From Candidatus Omnitrophota bacterium (lineage in GTDB: Bacteria > Omnitrophota > Omnitrophia > Omnitrophales > Aquincolibacteriaceae), in contig JAHFHG010000016.1 in NCBI GenBank assembly GCA_023247035.1, forward strand, positions 1-40,832: a DNA stretch of 40,832 bases. The letters are read 5' to 3'. The notes beneath the pieces are model-generated. The model searched no databases. It was not told where the DNA came from and saw only the letters and a list, made by a program, of their open reading frames with translations. The translations under genes and the position numbers were made by a program. The first letter of the stretch is position 1. Each line of letters begins with the position of its first letter. Of the stretch, positions 16,477-25,636 are shown one piece after another.

Positions 16477-17278
16477 CGGTTCCAAACCTCCCGCGTTGAA
16501 ATTCCCGGTCCGGATCAAAACCGAATGCCGGATCCAGGTTTTTGAGTTCCCCAACCAGAGCCGTAATTTTCCTTTCCAAGACTGGATTTTTAGTCTCCAG
16601 CCATTGGGCATAGAGATCCAAGAATTGATCCATTTTGCTCTTTTTTTGATGCTCGACTTCATACTGCCTGAACTCGCCCATAAAGTGATGAAAGACCTGA
16701 TCGCGGAAATTCGTCACAAAGTCAAAATATTCCCGGCGAACGGTCCGGAGCAGCTCCTGGTAGGCGTCAAAATACCGCGAAAGCTTTTCAAGCACGTCGC
16801 CGACCCCGGTTTTTTTGCGGTAAATGCGGTTGTGGTACACGGCCGCTTGATCGTAATAAAGCTGGGCAAGCTCGCGAAAGTGCCTGCCGGAACGCTTGAA
16901 GAAAGCCTGTCTGGGTCTGCGGGTTAAATCATCAAACACGCCGGTGTGGATAAGGATGTGATCGGCATTGACCTTGAAGATAAAATAACGGATGGTACGA
17001 TCTTCGGTTGCTCGCACCCATTTCAAAATATCGCTTGTATCAAGAGACAAATAGGGTTCGGCCATTTCGTGGTATTCAGGCAGCGAAACGGCAAACAGCA
17101 AGTGCGCCAAATAAACGTTTACGTCTTCATCAAAGGTGTAATAGTTGGAGGGAAAATTAGAATCACGGCGGCATTTAATGATCGCCCCTAACAGATAGCG
17201 GATCGCAGAATCCCTTTCCTGCTTTGTCATATCAAAATATAAGCTGTTTTCTTTTAAATTTTCTTTGGGATTGCTCAT
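16457..17278 (-). CDS. Unknown protein carrying the first copy of a tandem module
   Basis: This 273-residue, mostly helical protein has no signal peptide or membrane segment and matches no family I know. The N-terminal 120 residues include YLAHLLFAVSLPEYHEMAEPYL and RTIRYFIFKVNADHILIHTG, which look like a compact alpha/beta or helical domain. Residues 128-210 are charged helix. The tail at 213-262 is the module repeated in the two small genes downstream. The ATG at 17278 follows an AT-rich gap with a possible promoter. It is separated from recO by a plausible terminator, so the three module genes form their own unit. Confidence 0.7.
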   Translation of the reverse strand: MSNPKENLKENSLYFDMTKQERDSAIRYLLGAIIKCRRDSNFPSNYYTFDEDVNVYLAHLLFAVSLPEYHEMAEPYLSLDTSDILKWVRATEDRTIRYFIFKVNADHILIHTGVFDDLTRRPRQAFFKRSGRHFRELAQLYYDQAAVYHNRIYRKKTGVGDVLEKLSRYFDAYQELLRTVRREYFDFVTNFRDQVFHHFMGEFRQYEVEHQKKSKMDQFLDLYAQWLETKNPVLERKITALVGELKNLDPAFGFDPDREFQRGRFGTDERKCA

Positions 17279-17361
17279 TTTCGTTCTCTACCCACGTTAT
17301 TATTTTACTTAATACTTTTAAAAATATTTAGAAAAACTTTACAATTAAAGAGTCTCCAAAA

Positions 17362-17390
17362 ACCTTAACATGATAACTTTATTCTGTCAA
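17362..17390 (-). promoter_or_regulatory. Weak candidate promoter for the three-module operon
   Basis: A perfect TTGACA (minus strand 17390-17385) lies in the AT-rich gap upstream of the 273-residue gene, but the best -10 at 17 bases (TAAGGT) matches only 3/6. Other AT-rich -10-like boxes closer to the gene exist, so the exact pair is uncertain. Confidence 0.3.
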
Positions 17391-17423
17391 ATTAGGGACG
17401 GATATAGTTAAAAATAGTTTTGA

Positions 17424-17458
17424 ATAAAAATTGATATAGAAATATAGCTTTATATATC
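17424..17458 (-). terminator. Possible AU-rich terminator after recO
   Basis: On the minus strand downstream of recO, GATATA (17458-17453) pairs with TATATC (17438-17433), with an inner ATATA/TATAT stem, and is followed by AATTTTTATT. The stem is weak because it has few GC pairs, but its position at the end of a long operon and before a TTGACA box fits. Confidence 0.35.
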
Positions 17459-17536
17459 TCTTTATCATTGAACTTGGGCTGGATTACTGAACAGGAGAGT
17501 ATGCTTTTGGGCGATCGAATTTCTTAAGAGAAAAGA

Positions 17537-18298
17537 TTAAAGCTGGGAAAAGGCGGGTTTTAACTTCTTCAAAAAAACCTTACTCTTGAGCGGCCTTGAT
17601 ATCCTTTCCAGGAAAAATCGGTCCATCATAGTTTCAAGCTCCGCGCCCGCACTCGTCTTGACTAAAAACCGGCTCGACATTTCAAGATCATGCCGCGCGT
17701 AATAACGGATTGCGGCCAAAGTTTCTCGCTGGATCCGGAAGGCATCGGAATAGCGTCCTGCGCAGGCCGGGCACAAAAGAGCGCCTTGGCGGGGGGAAAA
17801 AAATCCCTCCTCCAAATGAGGGTTTGAGCAACCCAGGCAGCGGTCGAGGTACGGGAGCCAGCCGATCTCGTTTAAGAGTTTAATCTCAAAAAGCCGGGCG
17901 ATCCGCCGCCCTGAAAGAGAAGCGAGGTAGCGGAAACAAAAATCAAGCAGGCTGAAGATGTTTTCGTGCGGATCATGGACCTCGCTGAGTTGATCCGCGA
18001 GCTCGGAAAAATAACTGGCGTAGGCAATCGACTCAAGCCGCGAGTGAAGGGACGGGTAACTCTCGAGCAAAAAGGCCTCGGAAATCAAATGCAAATCCGA
18101 GCGCGTTTTTTCGTAATAGACAATTTCAACCAGGGTGAATAATTCATAAAGCGCCCCCCGCGTTTCGCCGGCCTGCCTGACTCCTTTGACCAGCCCGCGG
18201 ATTTTGCCGAAATCCCGGGTAAAAAAAGTGACGATCAGCGAGGTGGAGCGGAAAGGCTGGGTTTTTATAATGATTGCGTGGGTTTTTTGAATCGCCAT
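17537..18298 (-). CDS. recO: DNA repair protein RecO
   Basis: RecO helps load RecA at single-strand gaps, together with RecF/RecR. The N-terminal OB fold reads HAIIIKTQPFRSTSLIVTFFTRDFGKIRGLVKGVR, the family start. The middle has a helical domain and a zinc-binding CLGC...CPAC pair (residues about 154-177), as in many RecO proteins. At 253 residues the length is normal. It follows ybeY in the same direction, an order (phoH, pgpH, ybeY, recO) widely found in bacteria, which supports both the identity and the reading of this run as one unit. Confidence 0.93.
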   Translation of the reverse strand: MAIQKTHAIIIKTQPFRSTSLIVTFFTRDFGKIRGLVKGVRQAGETRGALYELFTLVEIVYYEKTRSDLHLISEAFLLESYPSLHSRLESIAYASYFSELADQLSEVHDPHENIFSLLDFCFRYLASLSGRRIARLFEIKLLNEIGWLPYLDRCLGCSNPHLEEGFFSPRQGALLCPACAGRYSDAFRIQRETLAAIRYYARHDLEMSSRFLVKTSAGAELETMMDRFFLERISRPLKSKVFLKKLKPAFSQL

Positions 18299-18340
18299 TT
18301 TCTATAAACTTTGGGCGCGCTTTTTGAAGATGCCTAAGGA

Positions 18341-18430
18341 CAAATTTCCAAACTCCGAATCAATCCCTCAATTCCAAATCAAAAAAAACCCTTAAAATTT
18401 TTTTCTGATTTGTCATTTCGTGATTCATGG
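18341..18430. repeat. Imperfect palindromic intergenic repeat between ybeY and recO
   Basis: CAAATCA(G)AAAAAAA and TTTTTTTTGATTTG form a stem of about 15 pairs with one G-U (18375-18412). The flanks continue the symmetry imperfectly: one arm reads TGATTTGTCATTTCGTGATTCAT, in pieces, and the other TGATTTG-GAATTG-GGATTGATTC. Both arms are built from degenerate AATTTG/GATTTG-like units of about seven bases. It is AT-rich, lies in the 133-base gap and codes for nothing. Confidence 0.5.
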
Positions 18431-18431
18431 C

Positions 18432-18935
18432 TCATTGGGACTTCCTTGCCGAATTCAATTTAATTTTTCCAAATCCAATCTTTTCTAACACAGCCTTTTG
18501 CCTGCGTTCCATCCGGAGGGCCTGTTTTTTCGTTTGATCCGAATGTCCCATCAAATGCAAAATCCCGTGGCAAAGATAAAAGGCCAGCTCATAAAAAAAG
18601 GGATTCCCATATTCCGGGGCCTGCCGGGCCGTTGTGTCCAATGAAATGACAATATCGCCTAAAAAAACAGCGCCGGCCGCCGGGGCCTTCAGTTTCTTTC
18701 CTTCCAACTGGCTGAAAGCAATCACATCGGCGGAGCGATCGTGTTTCAAGTGTTGTTGATTCAGTCTTCGGATTTGTCTATCTCCTACAAGCCAAAGGCT
18801 GAGGGCCGCTTTTTTCCACCCGAGCTCTTCAAGAATTTTCCCGGCTGTCATTCGAAGATGCCGCATCGAAAAAGGATATTTTTCTTTCAGAGTTTTTGCG
18901 CAGCGGATTTGAATATCAAAAGGAAGCTTAGCCAT
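18432..18935 (-). CDS. ybeY: Endoribonuclease YbeY
   Basis: YbeY is a metal-dependent RNase involved in 16S rRNA maturation and ribosome quality control. The protein has LSLWLVGDRQIRRLNQQHLKHDRSADVIAFS, the family core, and GDIVISLDTTARQAPEYG. The metal site normally reads HGxLHLxGxDH with three His ligands; here it is HGILHLMGHSD, so the first two His are kept but the third ligand position holds Asp, and a His sits two residues earlier. Length (167) is normal. It lies between pgpH and recO, in the expected order. Confidence 0.92.
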   Translation of the reverse strand: MAKLPFDIQIRCAKTLKEKYPFSMRHLRMTAGKILEELGWKKAALSLWLVGDRQIRRLNQQHLKHDRSADVIAFSQLEGKKLKAPAAGAVFLGDIVISLDTTARQAPEYGNPFFYELAFYLCHGILHLMGHSDQTKKQALRMERRQKAVLEKIGFGKIKLNSARKSQ

Positions 18936-18976
18936 TAAATCCGTTCAAGCGTGACTCGAGCGGCCGGCATCCTAGA

Positions 18977-21265
18977 TTAAAAATGCCGTTTTGGAAATCC
19001 TACGCGGAACTTTTCAAATTGATCTTCTTCAAAAAGATCCGGTTTGTTGAAGTCCGGCGGAGCAGGGGGGTAGCTGACGCGGGTATGGAAAATGGCCATC
19101 AGGTTATAAACAAAGCTTTCTTGGATCCTGTGAAGGTCTCCGAGCGTCAAGCCGCATTCGTCAAGCTGGCCGTCAATAAACCGGTCATTAATAATTTTCC
19201 GCACCAGCCGGCGGATGCTTTCAGGGGAGGGATCCTTGAGCGAACGTGAGGCCGCCTCGGTGGAATCCGCCAGCAGGGCGAGCGCCGTTTCGCGGCTCTG
19301 CGGCTTCGGTCCGGGATAGCGGAAATCGTCCGGGCTGATCCGCTCCCCCGGCTTGGCGTGATCCAGCGCCTTGCGGTAGAAATAATAAATAATGCCGGTT
19401 CCCTGGTGCTCCGGAATAAACTGCAGGATAGGCCTTTTGAGTTTGTATTGCCGCCCGAGCGCAATCCCGTCCTTGACGTGATTCATAATCACAAGCGAAC
19501 TCATCGTGGGCGCCAGCTTTTCGTGCTTGTTGGAAAATTTGAGGTTTTGATTCTCCGTAAAAAATTCCGCCCGGGGGATTTTCCCGATGTCGTGGAAATA
19601 ACATCCGACGCGGGCCAGGAGCGCGTTGGCGCCGATCGCTTCGCCGGCCGATTCGGCCAGCGTGCTCACGACCAGGCTGTGATGATAAGTCCCGGGCGCT
19701 TCCACAATCATGCGCTTCAGAAGAGGGTGATTCAAATCCGAGAGTTCAAGCAGCGTAATGTCTGTGGTCAAATCAAACACCGATTCCAGAAGCGGGAGTA
19801 AAAGAAAACAAAGGGGCATCGTAATCAAAAGGCCGCTGCCGAGTCCGAGCGCGCTGATCTGAAATGAGTCGACGAGCGGATAGTCGTGGAAAATACGGTA
19901 ACTGAAAAGAACAAAGAAGGCGGCAAGGCCGACCGAGGAACCCGCTTTAAGGAAGTGAATGCGCTTTCTCACCTGCAGGGCGCCAAAGACCCCTGCCATT
20001 CCGGAAATCAAAACCGATAAAAGCCAGTCCCCTTGAAATTCCGCAAGCGGAGCGGCTAGAATCGTCATCATCGCGGCGCTCAAAAATCCGGCCCGGGCAT
20101 TGACGAGAAGGCACATTAAAAGCGGCGCCAGGGCGGCGGGCATCAAGTAAATGGAAGAACCGGGCCAAATCGCGGTCACTTTGGAAAGGATCAGCGTGAG
20201 AGAAAAAATCGTATGGATAAGGATAACCATCCTCAAGGAAGAAATAATTTTCTTCTGAAACTGGGCCAGGTAAATAAAGCAAAGAAAATAAGCCAGCCCC
20301 GCAAGAATCGCCGTCCCAAGCCATTGGCTGAGAACCTTGCGTTCGGTCAGTTTTTTTTGAATGCGGTCCAGATGTTCTTTTGCCGCGGGAGTAATCAGCA
20401 TTCCGTGCTGCACCAAGAGTTCGTTTTTTTTCACCTTCTCCTGCACCGGAGCCGCGGATTCCGCCGCCTTCTTGCGCCGGGATTGCGTCTCTTCTTCAGC
20501 AGGAACGAGGTTCGAGGCAATCACCGCATTGAAAATATCCAGGATTGAATTTTTTAAATGACGATTTTTATTCAACCTTTCCGGCAACATTTGAGCGATA
20601 AACTCACGCGTTTCGCCGGGAGTGATAAGCGTCGCAACTTGAACATTGGACTCTTCTCCGTCCAGCGCGCGGAGGAGCGTAATTTCGTGAATTCTCGTTC
20701 CCAGCAGCTCAAGCTTTTTGCGGTAATCAATCACTCCTTGGGAGGATACGCGCCTCAGAAGGGCCCGCACGGTTTCGCGGATTTGGAGGATATTCGCATC
20801 CTCAAGCAGGAATTTCAAAGACGGCTCGGAAACTTCAAAGGGAAGCTGGCCCGCCTCCGCCGGGCTTCCTTCTCGCCGGCTTTTGCGGACGTCTTGGACA
20901 GCCTCAAAAAAATGGGCGATTTTTTCCTCGGCGTTTTTGAAAACCGACGGATCAATAGAAAAAACCGGCGGGACGTTTTGCGCCTTCTCCTGCTGAAGAG
21001 ACTCCGTGGCCCCCTCATTGACATAGGTGAGTTCAAAGGGAGAAAATAAAGTCCGCGGCGCAGGCTCTCCCACTATAAATTCACGGCCTTCCATTCCCCG
21101 GCTCCACTCCAGGCCCAAAACGGCCGTGGCTAAAATCCACGAGAAGACAAAAATCCCGGACACGGCCCAGGGGACCGGGCCGAAACTTCCCGCCTTCCCC
21201 TGATCCGGATCCCTGCCGAAGGATTGGATAACTTTAGTCCTGATTTTTGCGGCTGTATTTTTCAT
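18977..21265 (-). CDS. pgpH: Membrane HD-domain phosphohydrolase (PgpH/YqfF family)
   Basis: PgpH-type proteins hydrolyse cyclic di-AMP in the bacteria where they have been tested. This 762-residue protein has one membrane helix at about 33-52, a large extracytoplasmic domain (60-310) with [20 protein letters not shown], seven membrane segments at about 315-495, and a cytoplasmic HDIG-type HD domain: [25 protein letters not shown] (H558, D559) and the later NHVKDG and EHQGTG. The ATG lies inside the end of phoH, overlapping by 32 bases. The phoH-pgpH-ybeY order is conserved widely. Whether c-di-AMP is used by this organism is not shown here. Confidence 0.92.
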   Translation of the reverse strand: MKNTAAKIRTKVIQSFGRDPDQGKAGSFGPVPWAVSGIFVFSWILATAVLGLEWSRGMEGREFIVGEPAPRTLFSPFELTYVNEGATESLQQEKAQNVPPVFSIDPSVFKNAEEKIAHFFEAVQDVRKSRREGSPAEAGQLPFEVSEPSLKFLLEDANILQIRETVRALLRRVSSQGVIDYRKKLELLGTRIHEITLLRALDGEESNVQVATLITPGETREFIAQMLPERLNKNRHLKNSILDIFNAVIASNLVPAEEETQSRRKKAAESAAPVQEKVKKNELLVQHGMLITPAAKEHLDRIQKKLTERKVLSQWLGTAILAGLAYFLCFIYLAQFQKKIISSLRMVILIHTIFSLTLILSKVTAIWPGSSIYLMPAALAPLLMCLLVNARAGFLSAAMMTILAAPLAEFQGDWLLSVLISGMAGVFGALQVRKRIHFLKAGSSVGLAAFFVLFSYRIFHDYPLVDSFQISALGLGSGLLITMPLCFLLLPLLESVFDLTTDITLLELSDLNHPLLKRMIVEAPGTYHHSLVVSTLAESAGEAIGANALLARVGCYFHDIGKIPRAEFFTENQNLKFSNKHEKLAPTMSSLVIMNHVKDGIALGRQYKLKRPILQFIPEHQGTGIIYYFYRKALDHAKPGERISPDDFRYPGPKPQSRETALALLADSTEAASRSLKDPSPESIRRLVRKIINDRFIDGQLDECGLTLGDLHRIQESFVYNLMAIFHTRVSYPPAPPDFNKPDLFEEDQFEKFRVGFPKRHF

Positions 21266-22157
21266 AGGCCTTAATAATTTCCTGGACCAAGGGGTGCCTC
21301 ACCACGTCAGTCTCATCAAAATAGATAAACTTCATGCCGCGCACGCCGGAGAGCACGTCCCGGGCTTCAATAAGCCCGGACTTTTTACCGCCGGGAAGGT
21401 CGATCTGGGTTATGTCGCCGGTCGCCACGGCCTTTGAGGACTGGCCCAGGCGCGTCAGGAACATCTTCATCTGGATGTGCGTGCAATTCTGAGCCTCGTC
21501 CAAAATCACAAAAGAATCGTTCAACGTGCGCCCCCTCATATAGGCCAAAGGTGCCACTTCGATGACGCCCCGGTCAATGAGCTTGGCGACTTCTTCATAA
21601 TCCATCATATCGTATAAGGCATCGTAAAGGGGACGCAGGTAAGGATTGACCTTCGCGTAAAGATCCCCCGGCAGAAAACCCAAATTTTCTCCCGCTTCCA
21701 CCGCCGGACGGGTGAGGATGATCCGCTGGACCTGTTTTCTTTTCAAATAATCAATCGCCGCGGCCATTGCCAGGTAGGTTTTTCCCGTGCCGGCCGGGCC
21801 GATGCCGAAAACGATATCAAAATCGCGGACAGCCTCCAAATAATCCGATTGATTTTTGCTTTTGGCTTGAATGACCTTGCCGCGATGAAAATAACGGACA
21901 GCGGAGAGCGGCTTTCGTTCAGGCTTTTCATCCGATCCCTTGAGGCCGACCGTGCGATCCCGTATCTCTTGAAGATGGTTGAGAAAGTACCGGTAGGCCT
22001 TTTCAATATTCGCCTTTTCCCCCACTATTTTGAGGCGGTAATTCCGGGCCGAAATCCGGACGTGGTATTCTTTTTCCGCAAAGCGGAGATTTTCATCAAG
22101 GCTTCCGTAAAGCGCGATCGCCTCGTCATTCGAATTCAATTTAAGTATTTTTTCCAA
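21234..22157 (-). CDS. phoH: PhoH-like ATPase (YbeZ family)
   Basis: PhoH-like proteins are RNA-linked ATPases usually encoded beside ybeY. The Walker A motif reads [11 protein letters not shown] and the Walker [27 protein letters not shown] and [11 protein letters not shown] are family signatures. An N-terminal domain of about 100 residues precedes the ATPase. The ORF track starts at a GTG (22202), but a TTG at 22157 has GGGGAGG at an ideal eight-base distance, so I prefer it (307 residues). The 3' end overlaps pgpH by 32 bases. Confidence 0.92.
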   Translation of the reverse strand: MEKILKLNSNDEAIALYGSLDENLRFAEKEYHVRISARNYRLKIVGEKANIEKAYRYFLNHLQEIRDRTVGLKGSDEKPERKPLSAVRYFHRGKVIQAKSKNQSDYLEAVRDFDIVFGIGPAGTGKTYLAMAAAIDYLKRKQVQRIILTRPAVEAGENLGFLPGDLYAKVNPYLRPLYDALYDMMDYEEVAKLIDRGVIEVAPLAYMRGRTLNDSFVILDEAQNCTHIQMKMFLTRLGQSSKAVATGDITQIDLPGGKKSGLIEARDVLSGVRGMKFIYFDETDVVRHPLVQEIIKAYEKYSRKNQD

Positions 22158-22246
22158 GGATATTGCCTCCCCATCCTCAAGAGCAAGGGCGCGCAGGCGC
22201 ACCCTTACCGGAAATTGCCAAGAAACCTTTTAATCTGGGCGCGGCT

Positions 22247-24010
22247 TTAAGTTCGTATATTTAAATTCAATTCCTTCAACTGCCTCGGGCTGACACTCGA
22301 AGGCGCCTCCGTCATCAAGCAAGCGCCCTTTTGCGTTTTGGGGAAGGCAATCACTTCCCGTATCGATTCGCGGCCCAGCAAAAGCGTCACGAACCGGTCC
22401 AGCCCGATCGCCAATCCGCCGTGAGGAGGGGCGCCGAAACTCAATGCTTTCAAGAGAAACCCGAATTTTCCCTCCGCCTCTTCGGGCCCGATGCTGAGCG
22501 CTTTGAAAACTTTCTCCTGAATCTCCCGGGAATGAATACGGATACTCCCTCCACCGATTTCCGTGCCGTTCAGCACAAGATCGTAGGCGCGCGCCCTTAC
22601 CCTTAAAGGATCCGTTTCCAGAAATTCCATATCTTCCGGTTTGGGAGAAGTAAAGGGATGATGAAGAGCCTGATACCGCTTGTCTTCCTCGTTCCATTCC
22701 AGCAGAGGAAAATTTTTGATCCACAAGATCTCAAATTTTCCGGGCGGAAGCGCAAGATACTCCTCCGCCAGGCGGACGCGGAGCGCGCCGAGGGAAATCG
22801 CCGACGTGGAAACGTCGCTGGCGACCAAAAACAAAATATCGCCGGCCTTCGCGCCAAAGGCATTCACCATTTTTGCAATCCGCTCCTCCTCGAAAAATTT
22901 TTGGATGGGCGATTCCACTTTGGCCGGCCCTGCGACCCGGAACCACGCCAGCCCTTTGGCCCCGTAATTTTGGATCCACTGCGTCATCTCCTCAAAATCT
23001 TTGCGCGAGAATTCCTGTTTGTTGGGCGGAGTAAAACAGAGGCCGCGAATTTTTCCTTTTTGGGACAGGCAATCCTCGAAAATCTTGAACTTGCTGCCTT
23101 CAAAAACAGGGTTCATGTCCCGGAGTTCCATTCCGAAGCGCATATCCGGCTTGTCGGAACCAAAACGCGAAAGGGCCTCGTCATAATTTAAGGAGCGGAA
23201 AGGCCGTTCCAATCGAACCTGAAGGGCCTTTTCAAAGACCTCGGCCACCATTCCTTCGACAATTTTCATCACGTCGTCCTCGTCCACAAAGGACATTTCC
23301 AGATCAATTTGGGTGTGCTCGGGCTGCCGGTCGGAACGGAGGTCTTCATCACGGAAACAGCGGGCGAGCTGAAAATAGCGGTCGTAGCCGGCGACCATCA
23401 AAAGCTGCTTAAAAAGCTGCGGCGACTGGGGAAGGGCGTAAAAACTTCCGGGATTAAGCCGGGAAGGAACGAGAAAATCGCGCGCGCCTTCGGGCGTGCT
23501 GCGCGTCAGATAAGGCGTTTCTATTTCAAGGAATTCCTGGCGGTCCAGATAATCGCGGACGATTTTTGAAACGCGGTAGCGAAAACCGAGCGCCTCGACC
23601 ATTTCCTTGCGCCGGAGGTCAATAAACCGGTACCTCAGGCGCAGCTCCTCGCTGACCAGCTTTTCACTGAGTTCAAAAGGCGGCGTGGGGCAGGGATTCA
23701 AAATTTTCAGCTCGCTTACCAAAACTTCCATTTCCCCTGTCTTGAGTTTTTTATTCACCGTCCCTTCAGGCCGTTTGCGCACGACTCCCTTGATCTGGAT
23801 CACGTATTCGGAACGCAAATGCTTGCCTCTCCGGTGCGCTTCCGGCTTTTCCGAGGCGCTGAAAACAATCTGCGTCACTCCCCAGCGGTCGCGCAAATCG
23901 ATAAAAATAAGATCGCCGTGATCCCGATAAGTGTCCACCCAGCCCGCCAAGATCACCTCTCGGTCCAAAGATTTCAAGTCGAGCTGGCCGCAATTCGAAG
24001 TCCGCATCAT
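22247..24010 (-). CDS. aspS: Aspartyl-tRNA synthetase
   Basis: This class II synthetase charges tRNA with aspartate. It starts with an anticodon-binding OB fold (VILAGWVDTYRDHGDLIFIDLRDRWG), then the catalytic core with motif 2 in FRDEDLRSDRQPEHTQID, the bacterial GAD insert in the middle (about 290-420), and motif 3 in GLAIGLDRFV. At 587 residues it is the bacterial type. Its ATG overlaps the hisS stop (ATGA) and is preceded by GGAAGGAG. The hisS-aspS pair is a common arrangement. Whether it also charges tRNA-Asn cannot be judged from the sequence. Confidence 0.98.
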   Translation of the reverse strand: MMRTSNCGQLDLKSLDREVILAGWVDTYRDHGDLIFIDLRDRWGVTQIVFSASEKPEAHRRGKHLRSEYVIQIKGVVRKRPEGTVNKKLKTGEMEVLVSELKILNPCPTPPFELSEKLVSEELRLRYRFIDLRRKEMVEALGFRYRVSKIVRDYLDRQEFLEIETPYLTRSTPEGARDFLVPSRLNPGSFYALPQSPQLFKQLLMVAGYDRYFQLARCFRDEDLRSDRQPEHTQIDLEMSFVDEDDVMKIVEGMVAEVFEKALQVRLERPFRSLNYDEALSRFGSDKPDMRFGMELRDMNPVFEGSKFKIFEDCLSQKGKIRGLCFTPPNKQEFSRKDFEEMTQWIQNYGAKGLAWFRVAGPAKVESPIQKFFEEERIAKMVNAFGAKAGDILFLVASDVSTSAISLGALRVRLAEEYLALPPGKFEILWIKNFPLLEWNEEDKRYQALHHPFTSPKPEDMEFLETDPLRVRARAYDLVLNGTEIGGGSIRIHSREIQEKVFKALSIGPEEAEGKFGFLLKALSFGAPPHGGLAIGLDRFVTLLLGRESIREVIAFPKTQKGACLMTEAPSSVSPRQLKELNLNIRT

Positions 24011-25278
24011 AGGCCTAGGACTCCTTCCAAATAGGAAACAAGCCGTGCTTTTTCCACTTCAACTTGTTTTTTTTCATTCAGATCTTTAACCGCCCATTTG
24101 CCTTTTTGAAACTCCTCCGCGCCGAGGATTAATGCAAAACGAATGCCAAGCTGATTGGCTTTCTTCAAATGCCGCGACAAAGAATTCTCCCCGTGCAAGG
24201 TCTCAATCCGGATGCCTTTTGCCCTCAATTCCAGAGAAGCTTTTTGGCATAATCCGAGAATCTCACAACTGGATTCAAGCGGCGCCAGATAAATTCTCCG
24301 GCTGTCTAAAATTTTGGAAAAGGCCCCGCCGCTTTTTTCAAGGGCCGCCAGCAGGCGTTCGATTCCGATACTAAAACCCGTGCAAGGCGTCGGCGCCCCG
24401 CCCAATTCCTCATAAAGCCGGTCGTAGCGGCCGCCGCCGGCGACGGCGTCCTGCGCGCCCAGGCCTTCGGCCGACGCTTCGAAGACGCTTCCGTTATAAT
24501 AATCCAGGCCGCGGACAAGGCGGCGCTTGATCTCAAAAGGAATGCCGTGGGTTTGCATCTGGTCTTTAAGATGATTGAAGTTTTCACTTTGAGGCGCGAT
24601 TTTTTCCCAAGGAGCGGATTGAATGACCGGCTGGCAGCTCTCATTTTTGCAGTCGAAAATCCGCAGGACATTTTTTTCCAACCGCCATCGGCAATCCTCG
24701 CAGAGTCTTGATTTTTCGCCTTGAAAATAATCTTTCAGCGCCGCCGCCCTTTTCCCCTGATCTTCAGGAGCTCCCAAATCATTCAGCCGGAGCATTGGAT
24801 TTTTGATGCCTGCGTAATTCAAAAACCGGTAAAGGAGCGCGACCGCCTCAAAATCTGCAGAAACCCCCGGCTCATTGATGATTTCAATCCCGATCTGATG
24901 GAACTGCCGTTTTCGTCCGGCCTGCGGGCGCTCGGCGCGGAACATAGGCCCCAAATAATAGAGCCGCAAAGACTTGGCCTGGCGGAGCAGGCCTTTTTCA
25001 ATTACGGCGCGCGCGACGGAGGCGGTCATTTCCGGGCGAAGCGAGACATTCCGCTCACCGCGATCTTGGAAACTGAACATTTCCTTATGAACAATATCGC
25101 TCGACTCTCCTACCGAGCGGACGAAAAGATCGGTCAATTCCAGGACGGGAGTGCGGATTTCCTTAAAGCCGGCGGCCTCGAAATAAATGCGGGCCTTTTC
25201 TTCAATCCACTGCCATTTTTCCACCTCGCCGGGAAGGATATCTTCCATTCCGCGAAGGGCTTCGTATTTCTGCGCCAT
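24007..25278 (-). CDS. hisS: Histidyl-tRNA synthetase
   Basis: HisRS charges tRNA with histidine. The start EALRGMEDILPGEVEKWQWIEEKAR is the family's, with motif 2 at SLRPEMTASVARAV, the histidine-binding segments RGLDYYNGSVFE and AGGGRYDRLYEELGG, and motif 3 at GFSIGIERLLAAL. A C-terminal anticodon domain runs from about 330 to 423. A CEDCR/FDC/ESC cysteine group in the insertion domain may bind zinc. The gene begins one base after the ArsC-like stop and runs into aspS. Confidence 0.98.
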   Translation of the reverse strand: MAQKYEALRGMEDILPGEVEKWQWIEEKARIYFEAAGFKEIRTPVLELTDLFVRSVGESSDIVHKEMFSFQDRGERNVSLRPEMTASVARAVIEKGLLRQAKSLRLYYLGPMFRAERPQAGRKRQFHQIGIEIINEPGVSADFEAVALLYRFLNYAGIKNPMLRLNDLGAPEDQGKRAAALKDYFQGEKSRLCEDCRWRLEKNVLRIFDCKNESCQPVIQSAPWEKIAPQSENFNHLKDQMQTHGIPFEIKRRLVRGLDYYNGSVFEASAEGLGAQDAVAGGGRYDRLYEELGGAPTPCTGFSIGIERLLAALEKSGGAFSKILDSRRIYLAPLESSCEILGLCQKASLELRAKGIRIETLHGENSLSRHLKKANQLGIRFALILGAEEFQKGKWAVKDLNEKKQVEVEKARLVSYLEGVLGL

Positions 25279-25279
25279 T

Positions 25280-25636
25280 TTATCTTAGGATTTCACGGAT
25301 TCGTTCGGCGGGGCGGGCCAAGATTGCCTTGGAGCCTTTTTCCACAATCGGACGCTGAATGAGGTCAGGATGCTTGGTCATCAGATCAATGATCTCGCTT
25401 TCGGAAAGTTTTTTCTTGGCCAGATTGAGTTCCTTATAGAGGGGCTCCTTGGCACGCAGAAGCTCGGCGGCTGGAATTCCCATTTTCCCCAGGAGTTCTT
25501 TAATTTTGGCCTTGGGCAAAGGATCGAGGTAATAATTCACGCTGTCAAAATCCACGCCGCTTTCTTTGAGGACATTGAAAACGGTGCGGCAGGCGGTGCA
25601 CGTTGGTTTTTGATAGATCGTTATTTTCGTCATCAT
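25280..25636 (-). CDS. ArsC/Spx-family thioredoxin-fold protein
   Basis: This 118-residue protein has the ArsC fold: ITIYQKPTCTACRTVFNVL with a CTAC pair (C13, C16 from the first ATG), then YYLDPLPKAKIKELLGKMG and the C-terminal QRPIVEKGSKAILARP, whose arginines correspond to those binding oxyanion in arsenate reductases. Many members of this family are not arsenate reductases, and nothing nearby concerns arsenic. Two ATGs are adjacent; the first follows directly on the stop of amrA, the second is better spaced from GGAG. Substrate left open. Confidence 0.8.
   Translation of the reverse strand: MMTKITIYQKPTCTACRTVFNVLKESGVDFDSVNYYLDPLPKAKIKELLGKMGIPAAELLRAKEPLYKELNLAKKKLSESEIIDLMTKHPDLIQRPIVEKGSKAILARPAERIREILR

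Noticed and set aside
16300-16662. Full 120-residue ORF as listed in the track
   Set aside because: Residues 1-62 overlap the 273-residue gene out of frame and show no conservation with it; the start at 16476 with GGGAGG explains the real gene.
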